A stretch of DNA of 64,000 nucleotides from Aselliscus stoliczkanus (GCA_033961575.1 CM066736.1:5737501-5801500); one strand, 5' to 3'; shown: positions 42,986 through 55,544, counted from the first letter of the stretch. Numbers and translations are program-made. Notes: generated by a model not told the origin, from the sequence alone.

Positions 42986-43341
42986 TTTTTTTTAACTGGG
43001 GAAGGGGAACAGCCAAGTTGGTGTCCTTCAGTCTTAGTTGTGGAGGGTGCAGCTAGCTCAGCTCCAAGTCCAGTTGCCATCCAGACACCCATCGGCAATT
43101 TAAGGCCGCTCAGCTCAAGGTGCCGTGTATAATCTTAGTGGCAGGGGGGCATAGCTCACCATTCCATGTGGGAGTCGAACTGGCAACCTTGTTGTTAGGA
43201 GCACGTGCTCTCACCAGCTGAGCCATCTTGCCACCTGTTGGCAGCTCAGCTCAGGCACAGCTCACTGGCCCAAGTGGGAAGTGAACCAGTGACCCTGTTC
43301 AGAGCTTGCATTCTTAACCAACTGAGCCACTCGGCCAGCCC
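42986..43341 (-). repeat. Multi-module tRNA SINE, class D
   Basis: Reverse copy with two tRNA-like modules. TGTAATT.TT is on both sides. Confidence 0.88.
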
Positions 43342-43440
43342 TGTAATTCTTAACTGAGGCCTGGACTTACTCAAGATTCCCAGCTAATTAATTAATGTCC
43401 AACTTTGAATTATGATTCACATCTCTAGGGGGTTAGGACT

Positions 43441-43555
43441 TCAACATATCTTTTTTTTTTGGTCTTTTATTTCTCGGTTGCAATTGACATACCATATTCA
43501 ACATATCTTTTTTTTTTTGGTCTTTTATTTCTTGGTTGCAATTAACATACCATAT
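43441..43555. repeat. 57-bp tandem duplication in an L1 3' fragment
   Basis: The unit 43441-43497 (TCAACATATC, T-tract, GGTCTTTTATTTCT.GGTTG) is repeated at 43498-43555 with two substitutions and one extra T. Confidence 0.93.
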
Positions 43556-43830
43556 TATACTATCAATAGTTTCAGGTGTACAACATAGTGATTAGACATT
43601 TATATAACTTACAAAGTTCAACATCTTTTTAGGAGCCACAATTCAACCCATAACAACACCTCTCAAGAAAAAAAAGAAAGGGTGAAACAGCTTGTTTGCA
43701 TGCTTGGTTGTTGTTGCTTGGATGTCAGGCGTTGTGAATTTGGCCTTGTTGGCTGGTTCTCTTTCTTCTCCCCTTTTTCTTCTCTCTCTTCTTCTTTTGC
43801 ATTTTAGTATACCTAAAAATATTTTTTTTA

Positions 43831-43942
43831 ATTTTTTTTTATTATTTTGAGGGCAGTGTCACTGGCCCTCACATGTAGGACCTGAACCAGGGCCGCTGGC
43901 TTCCCAAACCAGCATTTAACCACTGCACCACTTGACTGGCCC
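43831..43942 (-). repeat. Short tRNA SINE, class B
   Basis: Reverse copy, the first of three SINEs in a row (classes B, A, C). Confidence 0.9.
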
Positions 43943-43949
43943 TTTTTAT

Positions 43950-43951
43950 AT

Positions 43952-43994
<43 letters not shown>

Positions 43995-44438
43995 TAAAGG
44001 TTTTATTGGGGAATTGGGGGAGGGGAACAGCATTGTGGAATCGGGGAAGGAGAACAGACAAGTTGCTGTCTTTTTGTTCTTCAGTCTAGTTGTGGAGGAC
44101 GTTGCTTCACTGGCCCATGTTGGTATCATCAACTGCGCTCTTCCCGAATGAGGCAAATCTGTCACCGGCCTCTGGCTGGTCGCTCACCGCTGCTATTGGC
44201 AGCTCACGCTGGCTGCCAGCCACTCACACTGGCTGCTGCCCACTCACTGTAGCCTATGGCAGCCCACAGCAGCAGGGGCTGCAGCCTACACCATCGCCGG
44301 GGCTCGCACAGCCCAGCTCTAGGTGGAGCTATTGTTAGCTGTAGAGGGCAGTGTCACTGGCCCTCATATGTGGGATCCAAACCGGGGCCGCTGGCATCCC
44401 AAAACGAGCTCTTAATGAATGCGCCACTCAGCTAGCCC
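43950..44438 (-). repeat. Composite tRNA SINE, class A with (TTTA)n tail
   Basis: Full-length reverse copy. The poly-A tail has expanded to about 12 TTTA units at 43949-43995. Confidence 0.92.
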
Positions 44439-44440
44439 TA

Positions 44441-44587
44441 TTTTTATTTTTTTTAGCTGAGCCGTCCTGCCACCTGTTGGTAGCTCAGCGGCTGCTCAGC
44501 TCCGGCTGGGCATCAAACTGCTGTTGCTCAGAGCTCAGCTCACACTCATGAGTGAGCTCTTAACCAACTGAGCCACTCAGCTGGCCC
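44441..44587 (-). repeat. tRNA SINE, class C
   Basis: Reverse copy directly after the class A element. Confidence 0.9.
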
Positions 44588-45343
44588 CCTAAAAAGATTT
44601 TTGAGTGTTACATTGGATGCAGTTAAGTTACTTGGAAACAATTTGATCCTTTTGAATCTTGCTTTTAACATTTACCTAGGACTAAAACAGTGCTCAGTCG
44701 AAAGCTCATTTTTCTCCACTACCGAGGCAAGACTGGGCCTGTGTGAAATCCATACACGCTTAATGTCCCATCATTTCAGAAGGTTATTTCCCTGACCTCA
44801 GGTAATCGTCCGTTTACGCATGTATGGACCACCACTCAGCTGACTACTGGACGGAACTCTTTGCAGACCTCTGAATTCTCTGCGAACAGATGTCTCCTTT
44901 CTAGAATTCTAAATTCTTTGGTCCCCCTGGACTCTCAACTCTGTCTTCTCAACTCAGGGGGTCTGCCAGGCTCCACCTGGGGTCCCCCTCCCTGCATCAT
45001 GGCCTAGAAACTCTCTCAAGATAATAAGCTTGGGCAATCATAAGACTAACCCCATTTGTTTCCTGTCTCACGGATCACAGCCCTCCTTTGACTGATGTCC
45101 AGTGTCTTGAATGTAAAACATCACTTCATATATATTTTACCCGTTTTTCTTTTTCTTTTCTTTTTTGTTTGGTTGTTTCGGGTAAGAAGGTAAACCTAGT
45201 CTCTGTGACTGCACCTTGGCCAGAAGCAAAAGTCAGCATAACACATTGGAGATTTGGATGATTATTGCATGTATCGCTGGTTTATTATTTTTTTTTCTGA
45301 GTGTATTTCATTGTATACATGTACCAGTTTGTTTACTCATTCT

Positions 45344-45487
45344 TTTTTTTTTTTTAGCTGAGCCATCCTGCCACCTGTTGGCAGCTCAGCGGCAGCTCAG
45401 CTGGGCTGAGCATCGAACTGCTGTTGCTCAGAGCTCAGCTCACACTCTTGAGCGAACTCTTAACCAACTGAGCCACTCGGCCAGCCC
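45344..45487 (-). repeat. tRNA SINE, class C
   Basis: Reverse copy. TTGTTTAC.CATTCTT is on both sides. Confidence 0.92.
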
Positions 45488-46628
45488 TTGTTTACGCATT
45501 CTTAATCCATTCACTGGTTGAGGGATTTGGGGGTTGTTCCAGTTTGGGTTGATTAATGAATAAAGCTGCTATAAAACTTTATGTAAATGTTTTTAAAGAA
45601 AAAAAATGTTACACAAAAATCCAGACTTTTACTTTTCCTGAAAAATGAAAGATGGGGTCACAGTGGGCTCACCTTCCTGCACAGCAATGTCCCCTTCGTG
45701 TGGGGCTTGCAGTTGCCACGGTCCCCACCTAGCTCAACTGTCGCCCTACCCTATTTCACGTAAGTACATAACCTGTGGGCCCTGGACATCTGGGTCTGAG
45801 ACCCCCAATCTAATGTGTCACGAAGATTGCAAATCCAGCTAAATCACTCAAATGGTGGAAAAACAAAATGATTTATTGAATTGGGTTTAGAATAATTAAA
45901 AAATTAAAATTAAAAACAAAACAAAACCAGAGCCTTGAAGGATGGGTCAAGTGTCACCAAGCAGGGGATTTGGGAAGAAGTCCCTTCACCTCAGCTTGCA
46001 GCTGCTCAAATCAAGCAGCTCCATCAGCCCAGGCTGCCCCTGAGCGGGACAGGCTGGCCCTGCTCCTCGAGGGAGATCCCGGCAGGTGCATCGTATCTGC
46101 AGGCTGGCCAGCAGTCAGGTTGCAAATCTAAGGGACTGTTCTCTCTGTGGGGTCAGGACTCCATGTGCATTATTCAGGAGCCCTTCTGTAGGTGGCACGG
46201 ACGGGCCACCCCCACCGTGTAGCTGGTCAGGTGCCAGAAGTATCCGATCCTACTTGGCTGCCACCCTGTCCCCGTGCCTGCCCAAAGCACATTCCGACTC
46301 ACTTGTCAGTTCCTTGGGGCTGGAACTGGGTCTTCTTAGGGACTTTGATCATGATGAGAAAGTGTGTTGCCAGGTTATCCTCCCACCCCCTGCCCACACC
46401 ACCAGGGGCAATCTCTCTATTTATTTCCTTGAAGATACTCTACTTCGGGACCTGTCAGCGGGAGAATTGGCTCAGCCAGCCGGGGAGAGTCATATAAGTA
46501 GCAGATGCATAGCCCTCTCAATGTGCCTGGTTCTCTTCTACAAGCTTTGTATATTAACACCTCGTGGAGAAGACCTTTACGAGTCCAGTTGACAGGTAAA
46601 TACCCTAAGACTGGGTTTCTCCAATTTT

Positions 46629-46813
46629 ATTTTATTTTTTTAAAGAAATTTTATTGGGGAACAGTGTGTTTCTCCAGGATCCATCAGCTCCAGGTCAAGT
46701 AGATATCCTCGATCTAGTTGTGGAGGGCACAGCTCCTTGGCCAGTGTAGGAATTGAACCAGCAACCTTGGTGTTATAGCCTGGGCTCTAGCCACCTGAGC
46801 TAACTGGCCGCCC
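46629..46813 (-). repeat. tRNA-Ile-like SINE, class E
   Basis: Reverse copy. CTCCAATTTT is on both sides. Confidence 0.85.
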
Positions 46814-46870
46814 TCCAATTTTCAATAGGCTCATAAACCACCTCCTGGAGACCTTATATTTTGGGGGGTG

Positions 46871-46977
46871 TTTTTTTTCTGTTTTTTGAGGGCAGTGTCG
46901 CTGGCCCTCATATGTGGGACCTGAACCCGGACCGCTGGCTTCCCAAGCCAGCGCTTAACCACCGCGCCACTCGGCCA
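46871..46977 (-). repeat. Short tRNA SINE, class B
   Basis: Reverse copy with a slightly truncated terminus (CTCGGCCATC); no clear duplication. Confidence 0.88.
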
Positions 46978-48014
46978 TCAGAATCAAAATGCAGATTCTG
47001 ATTCACTAGGTTCTAGCAAGAGCCTGAGGTGCTGCAGTTCTACAAGCTGCCATCCACTACAGGTCCAAGGACCAGACTTTAAATAGCAAAGGACCAAGGT
47101 GCAGACCTTCCCCAAGACCACCAGCTACTGATAGCTGTGTGACTTCGGCATTGCACGATGCCAAGAGCCAATCTAAGAAAAAAAAAAGCACCTGCCCAAG
47201 AAGCAAAAATTCCGGGGACTTTTCCTTCATCTGCTTCCCACACATGCCCTTGCTCAAAAGAGTCCCAAAGAGTGTGACAAGCAATTTGTGCAAAGATGTT
47301 TATAGCAGTACTTTTCAGATCAGCCACACGCTGGAGACATCCCACGTGCCCCACAACAGGAAGGGAAGCTACAGTCTGTCTAGTTCATGCAATACTGCAT
47401 GGCTGTTAAAACGATCATTATGGGAACTAAATGGACGCCTGTAAACAGATATATTAAATCATGGTGGGTAAAAAGTAGAACCTCAAATAATGTGTATACT
47501 GATGAAAGTCACACAATCATTCATGTACCCTGAAAAAGATTGAGTGAATTTAGTATAACAGAAATAGTCCCTCATGTAAATTGATGGAATTTTTTTTTTC
47601 CCCGAAATGTTGTTCAGGTGTTCGATAGAAATTTTAAACCCTTATCTTGCTGCTCACAGGTTTATAATGTTATGGGAACAGCGATCATTACCTACTAAAT
47701 TTCATTTCTTTAATGCTTACTCTTCAGTATCAAATGCTCTCCGTGTCTTTATTCAGTTATTGGCATGGCTGCACCTGCTTGGGCCTGGGCAGTCCTGGCT
47801 GACCCGCAGCTGTGTGAGTTATTGGGCACAGACAGACCTGTATTCAGATGTCAGTTCCACCGCCTGCTGGGTGGAGGGTCCTGAGAACCTCATTCACCTT
47901 TTCTGTAAATTGGGGGTCACTCTGGTAGGATCGTTGTTTGGATTAAATGCAGTGATGCAGATAATGTGTTTGGCACTGTGTAAGCACCAAGAAGCACTGA
48001 CTTCATGTGTTGGG

Positions 48015-48360
48015 TGTTTTAAGAAAATAAACATTATATTTTGGAGTATTTTTAGATTTACCAAAAAAAACCCTGCAAAGATAGTACAGAAAGTTCCCAC
48101 ATCCTCTTCACTCAGTTTTCCCGTTGTTCACAGTGTACATAAGCATGGCATCTTGATCAGCACGAAGAAACTAACGTAGGTGTATTACTATGTACGCAAC
48201 GCCAGACTTTGTTACGATGTTACCAGTTTTCCCACTGCGGTCCCTTTTCTATTCCAGAATTCAACCTGACATTGCATTTAGGTGTCACATTTCCAGTGTC
48301 TTCTAGTCTGTGATCATTGGTATGTTAGTCTTTCCTTGTTTTTCAGGACCTTAACGGTTT
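48015..48360 (-). repeat. Old L1 3'UTR-type fragment
   Basis: AGTTTTCCCGTTGTTCACAG through CCTTGTTTTTCAGGACCTTA, related to 23790-25440 and 50540-51660. Confidence 0.6.
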
Positions 48361-48395
48361 TGGAGAGTAACATATTGTTTAATAATAGATTTATT

Positions 48396-48510
48396 GGGCC
48401 GGCCGAGTGACATGGTGGTTAAGAGCTGGGTTGGGAGGCCAGTGGCCTGGGTTTGGATCCCACATAGGAGGGCCAGTGACACTGCCCTTAAAAAAAAAAA
48501 ATAAAATAAA
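48396..48510 (+). repeat. Short tRNA SINE, class B
   Basis: Forward copy followed by class A in the same orientation. Confidence 0.9.
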
Positions 48511-48512
48511 TA

Positions 48513-48960
48513 GGGCCGGCCGAGTGGCGCATTGGTTAAGCGCTGGTTTTGGGATGCCAGCGGCCCCGGTTCGGATCCCACATGAGGACCAGTGACACTG
48601 CCCTCTACAGCTAACAACAGCTCCACCTGGAGCTGGGCTGTGCGAGCCTGGCGGCGGTGTGGGCTGCAGCCTCTGCTGCGGTGGGCTGCCATAGGCTACA
48701 GTGAGTGGCCCGCAGCCAGCATGAGCGGCTGGCAGCCAAGCTTGAGCTGCCAATAGCCGTGATGAGCGACATCCAGAGGCCAGCGACCGATCTGCCTCAT
48801 CCGGGAAGAGCGCCATGACGATACCAACAGTGAAGCAACATCCTCCGCAACTAAAACTGAAGAACAAGAAGACAGCAGCTTGTCTGTTCCCCTTCCCCGA
48901 TTCCCCAACGCTGTTCCCCTCCACCAATTCCCCAATAAAATCTTTAAAAAAAAATAAAAT
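48513..48960 (+). repeat. Composite tRNA SINE, class A
   Basis: Full-length forward copy. The target ATAATAG.TTTATT is seen before the pair and after it. Confidence 0.92.
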
Positions 48961-48983
48961 AATAGCTTTATTGAGATATTGTG

Positions 48984-49352
48984 ATGGTTAATTTTGCATC
49001 AACTTGACTGGGTCATGTGATGCCCAGATAGCTGGTTAAATGTTATTCTCGGTGTGTCTGTGAGGGTGTTTCCAGAAGAGATTATTTGAATTGGTAGATT
49101 AAGTAGATTGTCTTCCCCAATGTGTGTGTGTGTGTGGCGGGGGGGGGGACTCGTCCAATCAGTTGAGGGTCTGAATAGCACAAAAAGGTCGAGGAAGGGA
49201 GAATTCTCTTTCTGCCTGACCACATAGGCTGGGTCATGGGCCTTCTCCTGCCCTCAGGCTGGAATTTATACCATCAGCCCTCCTTGTTCTGTCCTTTGAA
49301 CTTGGACCAGAACTTACACCGTCAGTTCTCTTTTCTCAGGCCTTAAGACTGG
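48984..49352 (+). repeat. ERVL/MLT2-like LTR fragment
   Basis: GTGATGGTTAATTTTGCATC and CAACTTGACTGGGTCATGTG, then GGTGTGTCTGTGAGGGTGTT. The family name is tentative. Confidence 0.55.
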
Positions 49353-49455
49353 AACTACATGTTTTGTTTATCCACGTATCGGTTGATGGACATTTGGGTT
49401 GTTTCCACTTCTTGACTGTTACAAATAACACTGCTGTGAACATTTGTGTACAAGG

Positions 49456-49566
49456 TTTTTTGTTTTTTTTTTGAGGGCAATGTCACTGGCCCTCACATGT
49501 GGGACCCAAACCGGGGCTGCTGGCTTCCCAAACCAGCGCTCAACCACCATGCCACTCGGCCAGCCC
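49456..49566 (-). repeat. Short tRNA SINE, class B
   Basis: Reverse copy in an L1 fragment. CAAG.TTTTT is on both sides. Confidence 0.9.
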
Positions 49567-49938
49567 CAAGTTTTTAATGTGAACATATGTTTTCTTTTCT
49601 TTGGGTGTTATACTTAGGAGTGGAATTGCTCCTAAGTCAGATGGTAACTCTGGGTTTCACATTTTGTGAAACCGCCAAACTGTCTTCTAAAGTGGCTGTT
49701 CCATTTTACATCCTCAACAGCAGTGAAGGAAGGCTCCAATTCTCCACATCCTTGCAACATTTGTTATTGTCTGTTTCCATTTTAGCCATCCTGTAGTTTT
49801 GTGTGATATGTTTCTCACTGTGGTTTTGATTTTTCATTTTCCTAATGACTAAGAATGTTGGCGGTCTTTTCATGTTCTCATTGGCCAATTATATATCTTC
49901 TTTTGGAGAAATGTCTATTCTAATTCTTTCCTAGTTTT

Positions 49939-49940
<2 letters not shown>

Positions 49941-49976
<36 letters not shown>

Positions 49977-50407
49977 TTTTATTGGGGAATTGGTGGAGGG
50001 GAACAGCGTTGGGGAATCGGGGAAGGGGAACAGACAAGTTGCCGTCTTCTTGTTCTTCAGTTTTTTAGTTGCGGAGGATGTTGCTTCACTGTTGGTATCG
50101 TCATTGCGCTCTTCCCGGATGAGGCAGATCGGTCGCTGGCCTCTGGATGTCGCTCATCGCGGCTATTGGCAGCTCACGCTTGGCTGCCAGCCGCTCACGC
50201 TGGCTGTGGGCCACTCACTGTAGCCTATGGCAGCCCACTGCAGCAGGGGCTGCAGCCCACACCATCACCAGGGCCCGCACAGCCCAGCTCCAGGTGGAGC
50301 TGTTGTTAGCTGTGGAGGGCAGTGTCACTGGCCCTCATGTGGGATCCGAACCGGGGCCGCTGGCATCCCAAAACCAGCGCTTAACCAATGCGCCACTCGG
50401 CCGGCCC
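49941..50407 (-). repeat. Composite tRNA SINE, class A
   Basis: Full-length reverse copy with a T tract of about 31 bases. CTTTCCTAGTTTTTA is on both sides, so the insertion is recent. Confidence 0.94.
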
Positions 50408-50520
50408 TCTTTCCTAGTTTTTAAATTGGGTTACTCCCTGTTTACTGTTGAGTGGTAAGGGTTCTTTATATATTCTGGATACAAGTCCATTTCTCTCCAT
50501 ATACTATATGATTTGCAAAT

Positions 50521-50548
50521 ATAATATATATATATATATATATATATA
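50521..50548. repeat. (TA)n microsatellite
   Basis: About 13 TA units. Confidence 0.95.
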
Positions 50549-51660
50549 ATTTCTTTAACTTATTCAACAATCTCAAACTTAAAGAAAAGTTGCAAGTATG
50601 GTACAAAGAACTTTTTCCTTTCAGATCTATTTGAATGTACAATAAATTGCTGACTTGCTTCTCCCTGTCACTCCCGAATACTTTAGTGGGTATGTCCTAC
50701 TATCTAGAACATTCTCTAATTGGCCAAAGTACATACAAGAAACCAAGAATTTCACACTGATACCTTACAGCCCTGTAACCCTGACCCCATTCAAATTTCC
50801 CAGCTGTGTCAATAACATCTTTACAGCAAAAGCAACCAATCCAGGATCACAGCTGCGTCTAGTTGTCATGTCTCTTTAGTTTCCTTTCACACGGAATAGT
50901 TCCTCAGTCTTTCTTTGTCTTCCTTGTCTTGATATTTCTGAAGAGGACAGAATGATTATTTTGTAGAGTTTTCCTCAGTTCGGGTTTGCCGAATGCGTCC
51001 TTGTGGTTAGATTGCGGTAAGTTGTCTTTGTTAGGATGATGACGACGGAAGTGATGCTGTGCTCTCCTCTTCAGTTTGTCCCACTCCTGATGTTCACTTG
51101 GCTTGATTAAGGTAGCATTTTCCAGGCTTCTCCTCTCTAAAGTTACTCTTATTGCTTTGCTGATTTGTAAGTATTCTTGTGGAAGGCACTCTAGGTAAAT
51201 ATTCTGCTCTTTATGAAACTTTCCGTTTATTTATATCAGCACAAACTCATGTTTCTCTATTTTAATCAGTGAGTTATAATCCATTATTTTACTTTGATGC
51301 TCAAGTTGTCACAAACTTAGTCCCTGAGATCAACTTCAAGTTGGTGTCTGTGTCTTTTTGATTGGTCCCCATCATTTTTTAACATTTCCTTATGTTTTGC
51401 CACAAAAAAAGCTGTTCCAGCACATCTGACACTTTCCCTGCTCCAACTCTGGAATCAGCCGTTTCCTTACCATTCCTGATTCTTATTACCTGGAATCTCC
51501 AGGTAAATACCACATCTGGAGAACAGTATTTAGAAAAACCAAGTTCTGGGTACGAGTTGAGTATTTTCAACGACTCTGGGATGTCAGTATTTTTGGCTCT
51601 CTCAGGGGACAGATCTAGAGCTATGTTTATGTAAAAATGTATGTATATGTTTGTGCACAT
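50540..51660 (-). repeat. Old L1 3'UTR-type region
   Basis: GTTGTCATGTCTCTTTAGTT, ATAGTTCCTCAGTCTTTCTT and GGCTTGATTAAGGTAGCATT occur in the known L1M order. Confidence 0.6.
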
Positions 51661-51743
51661 TTACACCTTTATTTATAACTACTTATAAATATTGAAAACC
51701 ATGACTTCACTCCAATATCCAATTCCAATCCAAAGAGTTCATT

Positions 51744-52388
51744 CTACTTTTCTCCCTTTTCCATTATTCCCAATTTCCCTCTCCAGCAGTGAAAAATCAG
51801 GTTCCCATTATCCTTAGTATATTTACTTATCTGATCATTCCTCCTCACATTGCAGCCACCATCCTCTCCCCAGTCCTGATGCCAACCTTGCCCCCAATAA
51901 ATGTACATTATTGAAAAGGATGATGAGTGTATTGATCCCTTTCTTGGCTTGGTGTCCAGATTTAAATGCTCCCCCATTTTTTTAAATGAAAACTTCCCCG
52001 ATCTCCAATGGTTATTATCAACAAGATATGAGTGGAAGGAAGTGTTTGATAAAGGTTTAGAAATTGAACACTTCCTCTCCACCTCAAAACCCCTGAACAA
52101 CATTTGAGGAGTGTATTTATTACTAGACACCTTTGCTGCCATAATTTCTTGCAGACATAAAAAGCCCTGTATACTGGATTCCAGATATCCTATGATATTG
52201 AAGACTCTCTGCCCAGCAACAGGGAGAAAATATCCAGTGTCTTCCTGTTTTTCTCTGTTCCATGCATTTGAAGAATTAGATCTGACAGTACCTGAAGCTG
52301 TATTTACCATGTTCTTTTGTATGATAGCAGATATTAGAGGAAGACTGTAGGTAGTGGGAAATTCACCAAAATGTTTTCTGAAAAACAC
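51744..52388 (-). other. Unrecognised 214-codon open reading frame
   Basis: This is the longest open frame outside GC-rich DNA in the window, in a stretch of ordinary AT content. The product is basic and of mixed composition, with no signal peptide or domain I recognise. There is no CpG promoter, splice context or Kozak support. It lies just upstream (in minus sense) of L1-derived sequence, so it may be repeat-derived or chance. Confidence 0.15.
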
Positions 52389-52789
52389 ATGAAATGTTGG
52401 CTGGTTTTCACATTTCTGTTTTTGGTTTGCTTTTTTTATTGTTTAGCCTGAAAAATTAAATCTTGTTTCATTGCGCCACCTGCTGGCAACTTCTCAGAAT
52501 TTCTGTTTCTTCCAACAAAAGGCAAAAGGCTTGTTCAACAAAGATTTGTTAACAAAGATTCTTTTGTCTGCCACATGAAAAATCACCACTTACAGAGCTC
52601 GGGTGGTAGAAACATTTCAACGTTCTTCATATTTAATAACATAAAACATCTGCTTTCCAAGGTTTCAACAATGAGAATATATATTAACTTTTTAATTATG
52701 TCATATCACATATAGATAGAAAAGTGCATAAAATTCATATGTATGGTTTAAATAATATTCTAAAAAGAACCTAGTAGTTCCGGCCGAGT

Positions 52790-52933
52790 GGCTCAGTTGG
52801 TTAAGAGCTCGCTCAAGAGTGCGAGCTGAGCTCTGAGCAACGGCGGTTCGATGCCAGCCCGAGCTGAGCTGCCGTTGAGCTGCCAATAGGTGGCAGGATG
52901 GCTCAGTTAAAAAAACAAAAACAAAAACAAAAA
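52790..52933 (+). repeat. tRNA SINE, class C
   Basis: Forward copy. AAAAAGAACCT.GTA is on both sides. Confidence 0.9.
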
Positions 52934-52977
52934 AGAACCTGGTAACTAAGACCCAGGTCAAGAATAGGACACTGACA

Positions 52978-53045
52978 ACAACAACAAGGAGGAAGAAGGA
53001 AGAAGGAGAAGAAGAAGGGAGAAAGGAGGAAGAAGAAAGAAGACA
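52978..53045. repeat. Purine-rich (GAA/GGA)n tract
   Basis: Imperfect GAAGAAGGA repeats. Confidence 0.85.
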
Positions 53046-53187
53046 ATATTTTCTCCCATTCTGAGGGTTGTCTTTTCACTCTATTGATAGTGTCCTCTGA
53101 TGCACAAAAGTTTTTAATGTTGAAGTCCAATTTATCTATCTTTTCTTTTGGTGTCATAGTCAAGAAATCATTGCCAAGTCCAATGTA

Positions 53188-53577
53188 GGGACACCAGCTC
53201 TGAGCAGCAGGGCCGCTGGCTGGGATCCCACATGGCCCAGTGACACTGCGCCCTCTACAGCTAAGATGGTGAACAACAGCTCAACCTGGAGCTGGGCTGC
53301 CATGAGTCACCAGCGACGGTGTAGGCTGCAGCCGGGCTGCAGTGGGCTACTGCGACCTACTGTGAATGGCCGGCAGCCAGCGTGAGCTGCCATAAGCAGC
53401 CATCCAATGGCCAGCGACCGACTGCCTCATAAGGGAAGAGCACAATGATGATACCAACATGGGCCAGTGAAGCAACGTCCTCCACAACTAGACTGAAGAA
53501 CATAAGGACAGCAACTTGTCTGTTCCCCTTCCCCAACTCCCCAATAAAATCTTAAAACAACAACAACAACAACAACA
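53188..53577 (+). repeat. Composite tRNA SINE, class A, 5'-truncated variant
   Basis: It starts inside the head at GGGACACCAGCTCTGAGCAG. The tail is (CAA)n. Confidence 0.85.
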
Positions 53578-53596
53578 ACAAAAAATAAGACAGGGA

Positions 53597-53762
53597 GGTG
53601 GGTTAGCTCAGTTGGTTAGAGCGCAGGCTCATAACACCAAGGTTGCTGGTTCAATCCCCACATGGGCCACTGAGCTGCACCCTCCACGGCTAGATTAAAA
53701 CAACTACTTGACTTGGAGCTGATGGGTCCTGGAAAAACACACGGTTCCCACCTCCACCCCCA
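53597..53762 (+). repeat. tRNA-Ile-like SINE, class E (Rhin-1-like)
   Basis: The head GGTTAGCTCAGTTGGTTAGA and the B box GGTTCAATCCC track tRNA-Ile. The body includes ACTTGACTTGGAGCTGATGG. AAAAAATAAGACAG is on both sides. Confidence 0.88.
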
Positions 53763-53989
53763 AAAAATAAGACAGTGCTATCAGCCTAGATAACACCATG
53801 CCTCTCTTCCTTGATTATAACTTTCTCCCTCCCTTCTCCCTAAAGTAACCACTATCTTGATTTGGGGGATAATCATTTGAACATGTATTACTTTTATAAC
53901 CAGAAAACAACTAAAGTATTAATTTTTTAAAATAATGTAAAAAATTTGGTGTAGTTAATCTGAAAACTTACATGGTTATTACTGCATTT

Positions 53990-54040
<51 letters not shown>
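53990..54040. repeat. (GATA)n microsatellite
   Basis: About 11 GATA units. Confidence 0.97.
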
Positions 54041-54115
54041 GGGAAATACAAATCAAATCATCATGAGATACCACTTCACACCCACTAGGATGGCTAAAGT
54101 TAAAAGACAAACAAT

Positions 54116-54334
54116 GGCGGGCAGCAAGGTGTCTCAGATGGTTAGAGCGCATGCTCTGAACAACAAGGTTGCCAGTTTGATTCCCTCATGGGATGGTGAG
54201 TTGCGCCCCCCCACACACACACAACTAGATTGAAGGACAACGACTTGACTTGGAGCTGATGGGACCTGGAAAAAACACACTGTTTCCCAATAAAAATTAA
54301 AAAACAAAACAAAACAAACAAACAAACAAAAAAA
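54116..54334 (+). repeat. tRNA-Ile-like SINE, class E, inside L1
   Basis: Forward copy with the same body; the CA and A tracts are expanded. Confidence 0.82.
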
Positions 54335-54384
54335 ACACTAGCAAATATTGGTGAAGATGTGGAGAAATTAAAAACCTCATATGT

Positions 54385-54484
54385 GGGCCGGCCGAGTGTC
54401 GCAGTGGTTAAGCGCCAGCTTGGGAAGCCAGCGGCCCCGGTTCGGGTCCCACATATGAGGGCCAGTGACACTGCCCTTAAAAAA
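54385..54484 (+). repeat. Short tRNA SINE, class B, inside L1
   Basis: Forward copy. AAAAACCTCATATGT is on both sides. Confidence 0.93.
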
Positions 54485-55544
54485 TAAAAACCTCATATGT
54501 TACTGGTGGGAATGGAAAATGGTGCAGCCACTTTGGAAAACTTTCATAATTCCTCAAAAAGTTAAACATAGAGTAACCATCTGACCCAGCAATTCCACTC
54601 CTAGGGATAGCACCAGGAGAAAAAAAATGTACGTCCACACAAAAACTTATATACAAATGTTGATAGTGGCATTATTCATAACAACCAAAAAGTGGAAACC
54701 CAAAAGGATGAATAGATAAACTCATGAATGGATAAACAAAATGTGATATACCATCCAATGGAATATTATTCAGCCATTAAATGGAATGATGTACTGACAC
54801 CTGGTACCATGTGGAAGAACCTTGAAAACATGACGCTAAGTGAAAGAAGTCAGTCACAAAAGACCACATACTGCATGATTCCATGTAAATGAAATGTCCA
54901 GAATAGGCAAATCCTCAGTGACAGAAAGTAGGTTAGTGGTTCCCAGGGACTGGGGATGAGGGGAAGGGAGAGTGACTGCTAATGGGTACAAGGTTTCTTT
55001 TTTGGGGAGACGGAAATATTCTGGAATTAAGACAGTGGTGATGGTTTCACAACTCTGAATATACTAAAACCCACTGAAGTGTACACTTTAAAGAGTACAT
55101 TTGACCGTAGGTGACTTATATCTTAATAAATTTGTTATAAATAATATATATTTTTGAGTGGCTACTATGTGTCAAGCACCATGCTAGGCACTGGGATGAC
55201 AATAAAGAGCAAAGCTAGACAGAGCTCCTGTTCCTGTGTCGTGTTAAATATTGCATCACACAACAGATATTAAAAGATCTTCAGAGGAAGGGCAATAACA
55301 CAAGACTTCTCAACTATTTCTGCCTAGTAGAATTTTGTTATTGTGAAACAAAGCTTGAAATCTCAATTCTCAGTTTATATAAGGAATTAGAGGCTGATGC
55401 CTGGCCTCCTGCACTCCACCATAAGGGTAACTAACTAGTGAAAAGAGGCCTTGAATATAGAATGGAAAAGAGGAAAGCATGACATTACATATATACTTAC
55501 TTTTTTGTTTTTTATTTTGGGAAACTTCAGAAGAAAAAAAATAA

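Larger units (their letters stand above)
54043..55150 (+). repeat. L1 3' end (end of ORF2 region and 3'UTR), decayed
   Basis: CATGAGATACCACTTCACAC, TGTGGAGAAATTAAAAACCT, ACCCAGCAATTCCACTCCTA and TATTATTCAGCCATTAAATG in order. Two SINEs are inserted. It is not coding. Confidence 0.9.

Noticed and set aside
53597..53670. Possible tRNA-Ile gene
   Set aside because: It has a tRNA-like head but continues into a SINE body and A-rich tail with a target duplication, and the stems are mismatched.
54043..55150. Possible gene fragment with strong similarity to many loci
   Set aside because: It is the decayed 3' end of an L1 and has stops in all frames.
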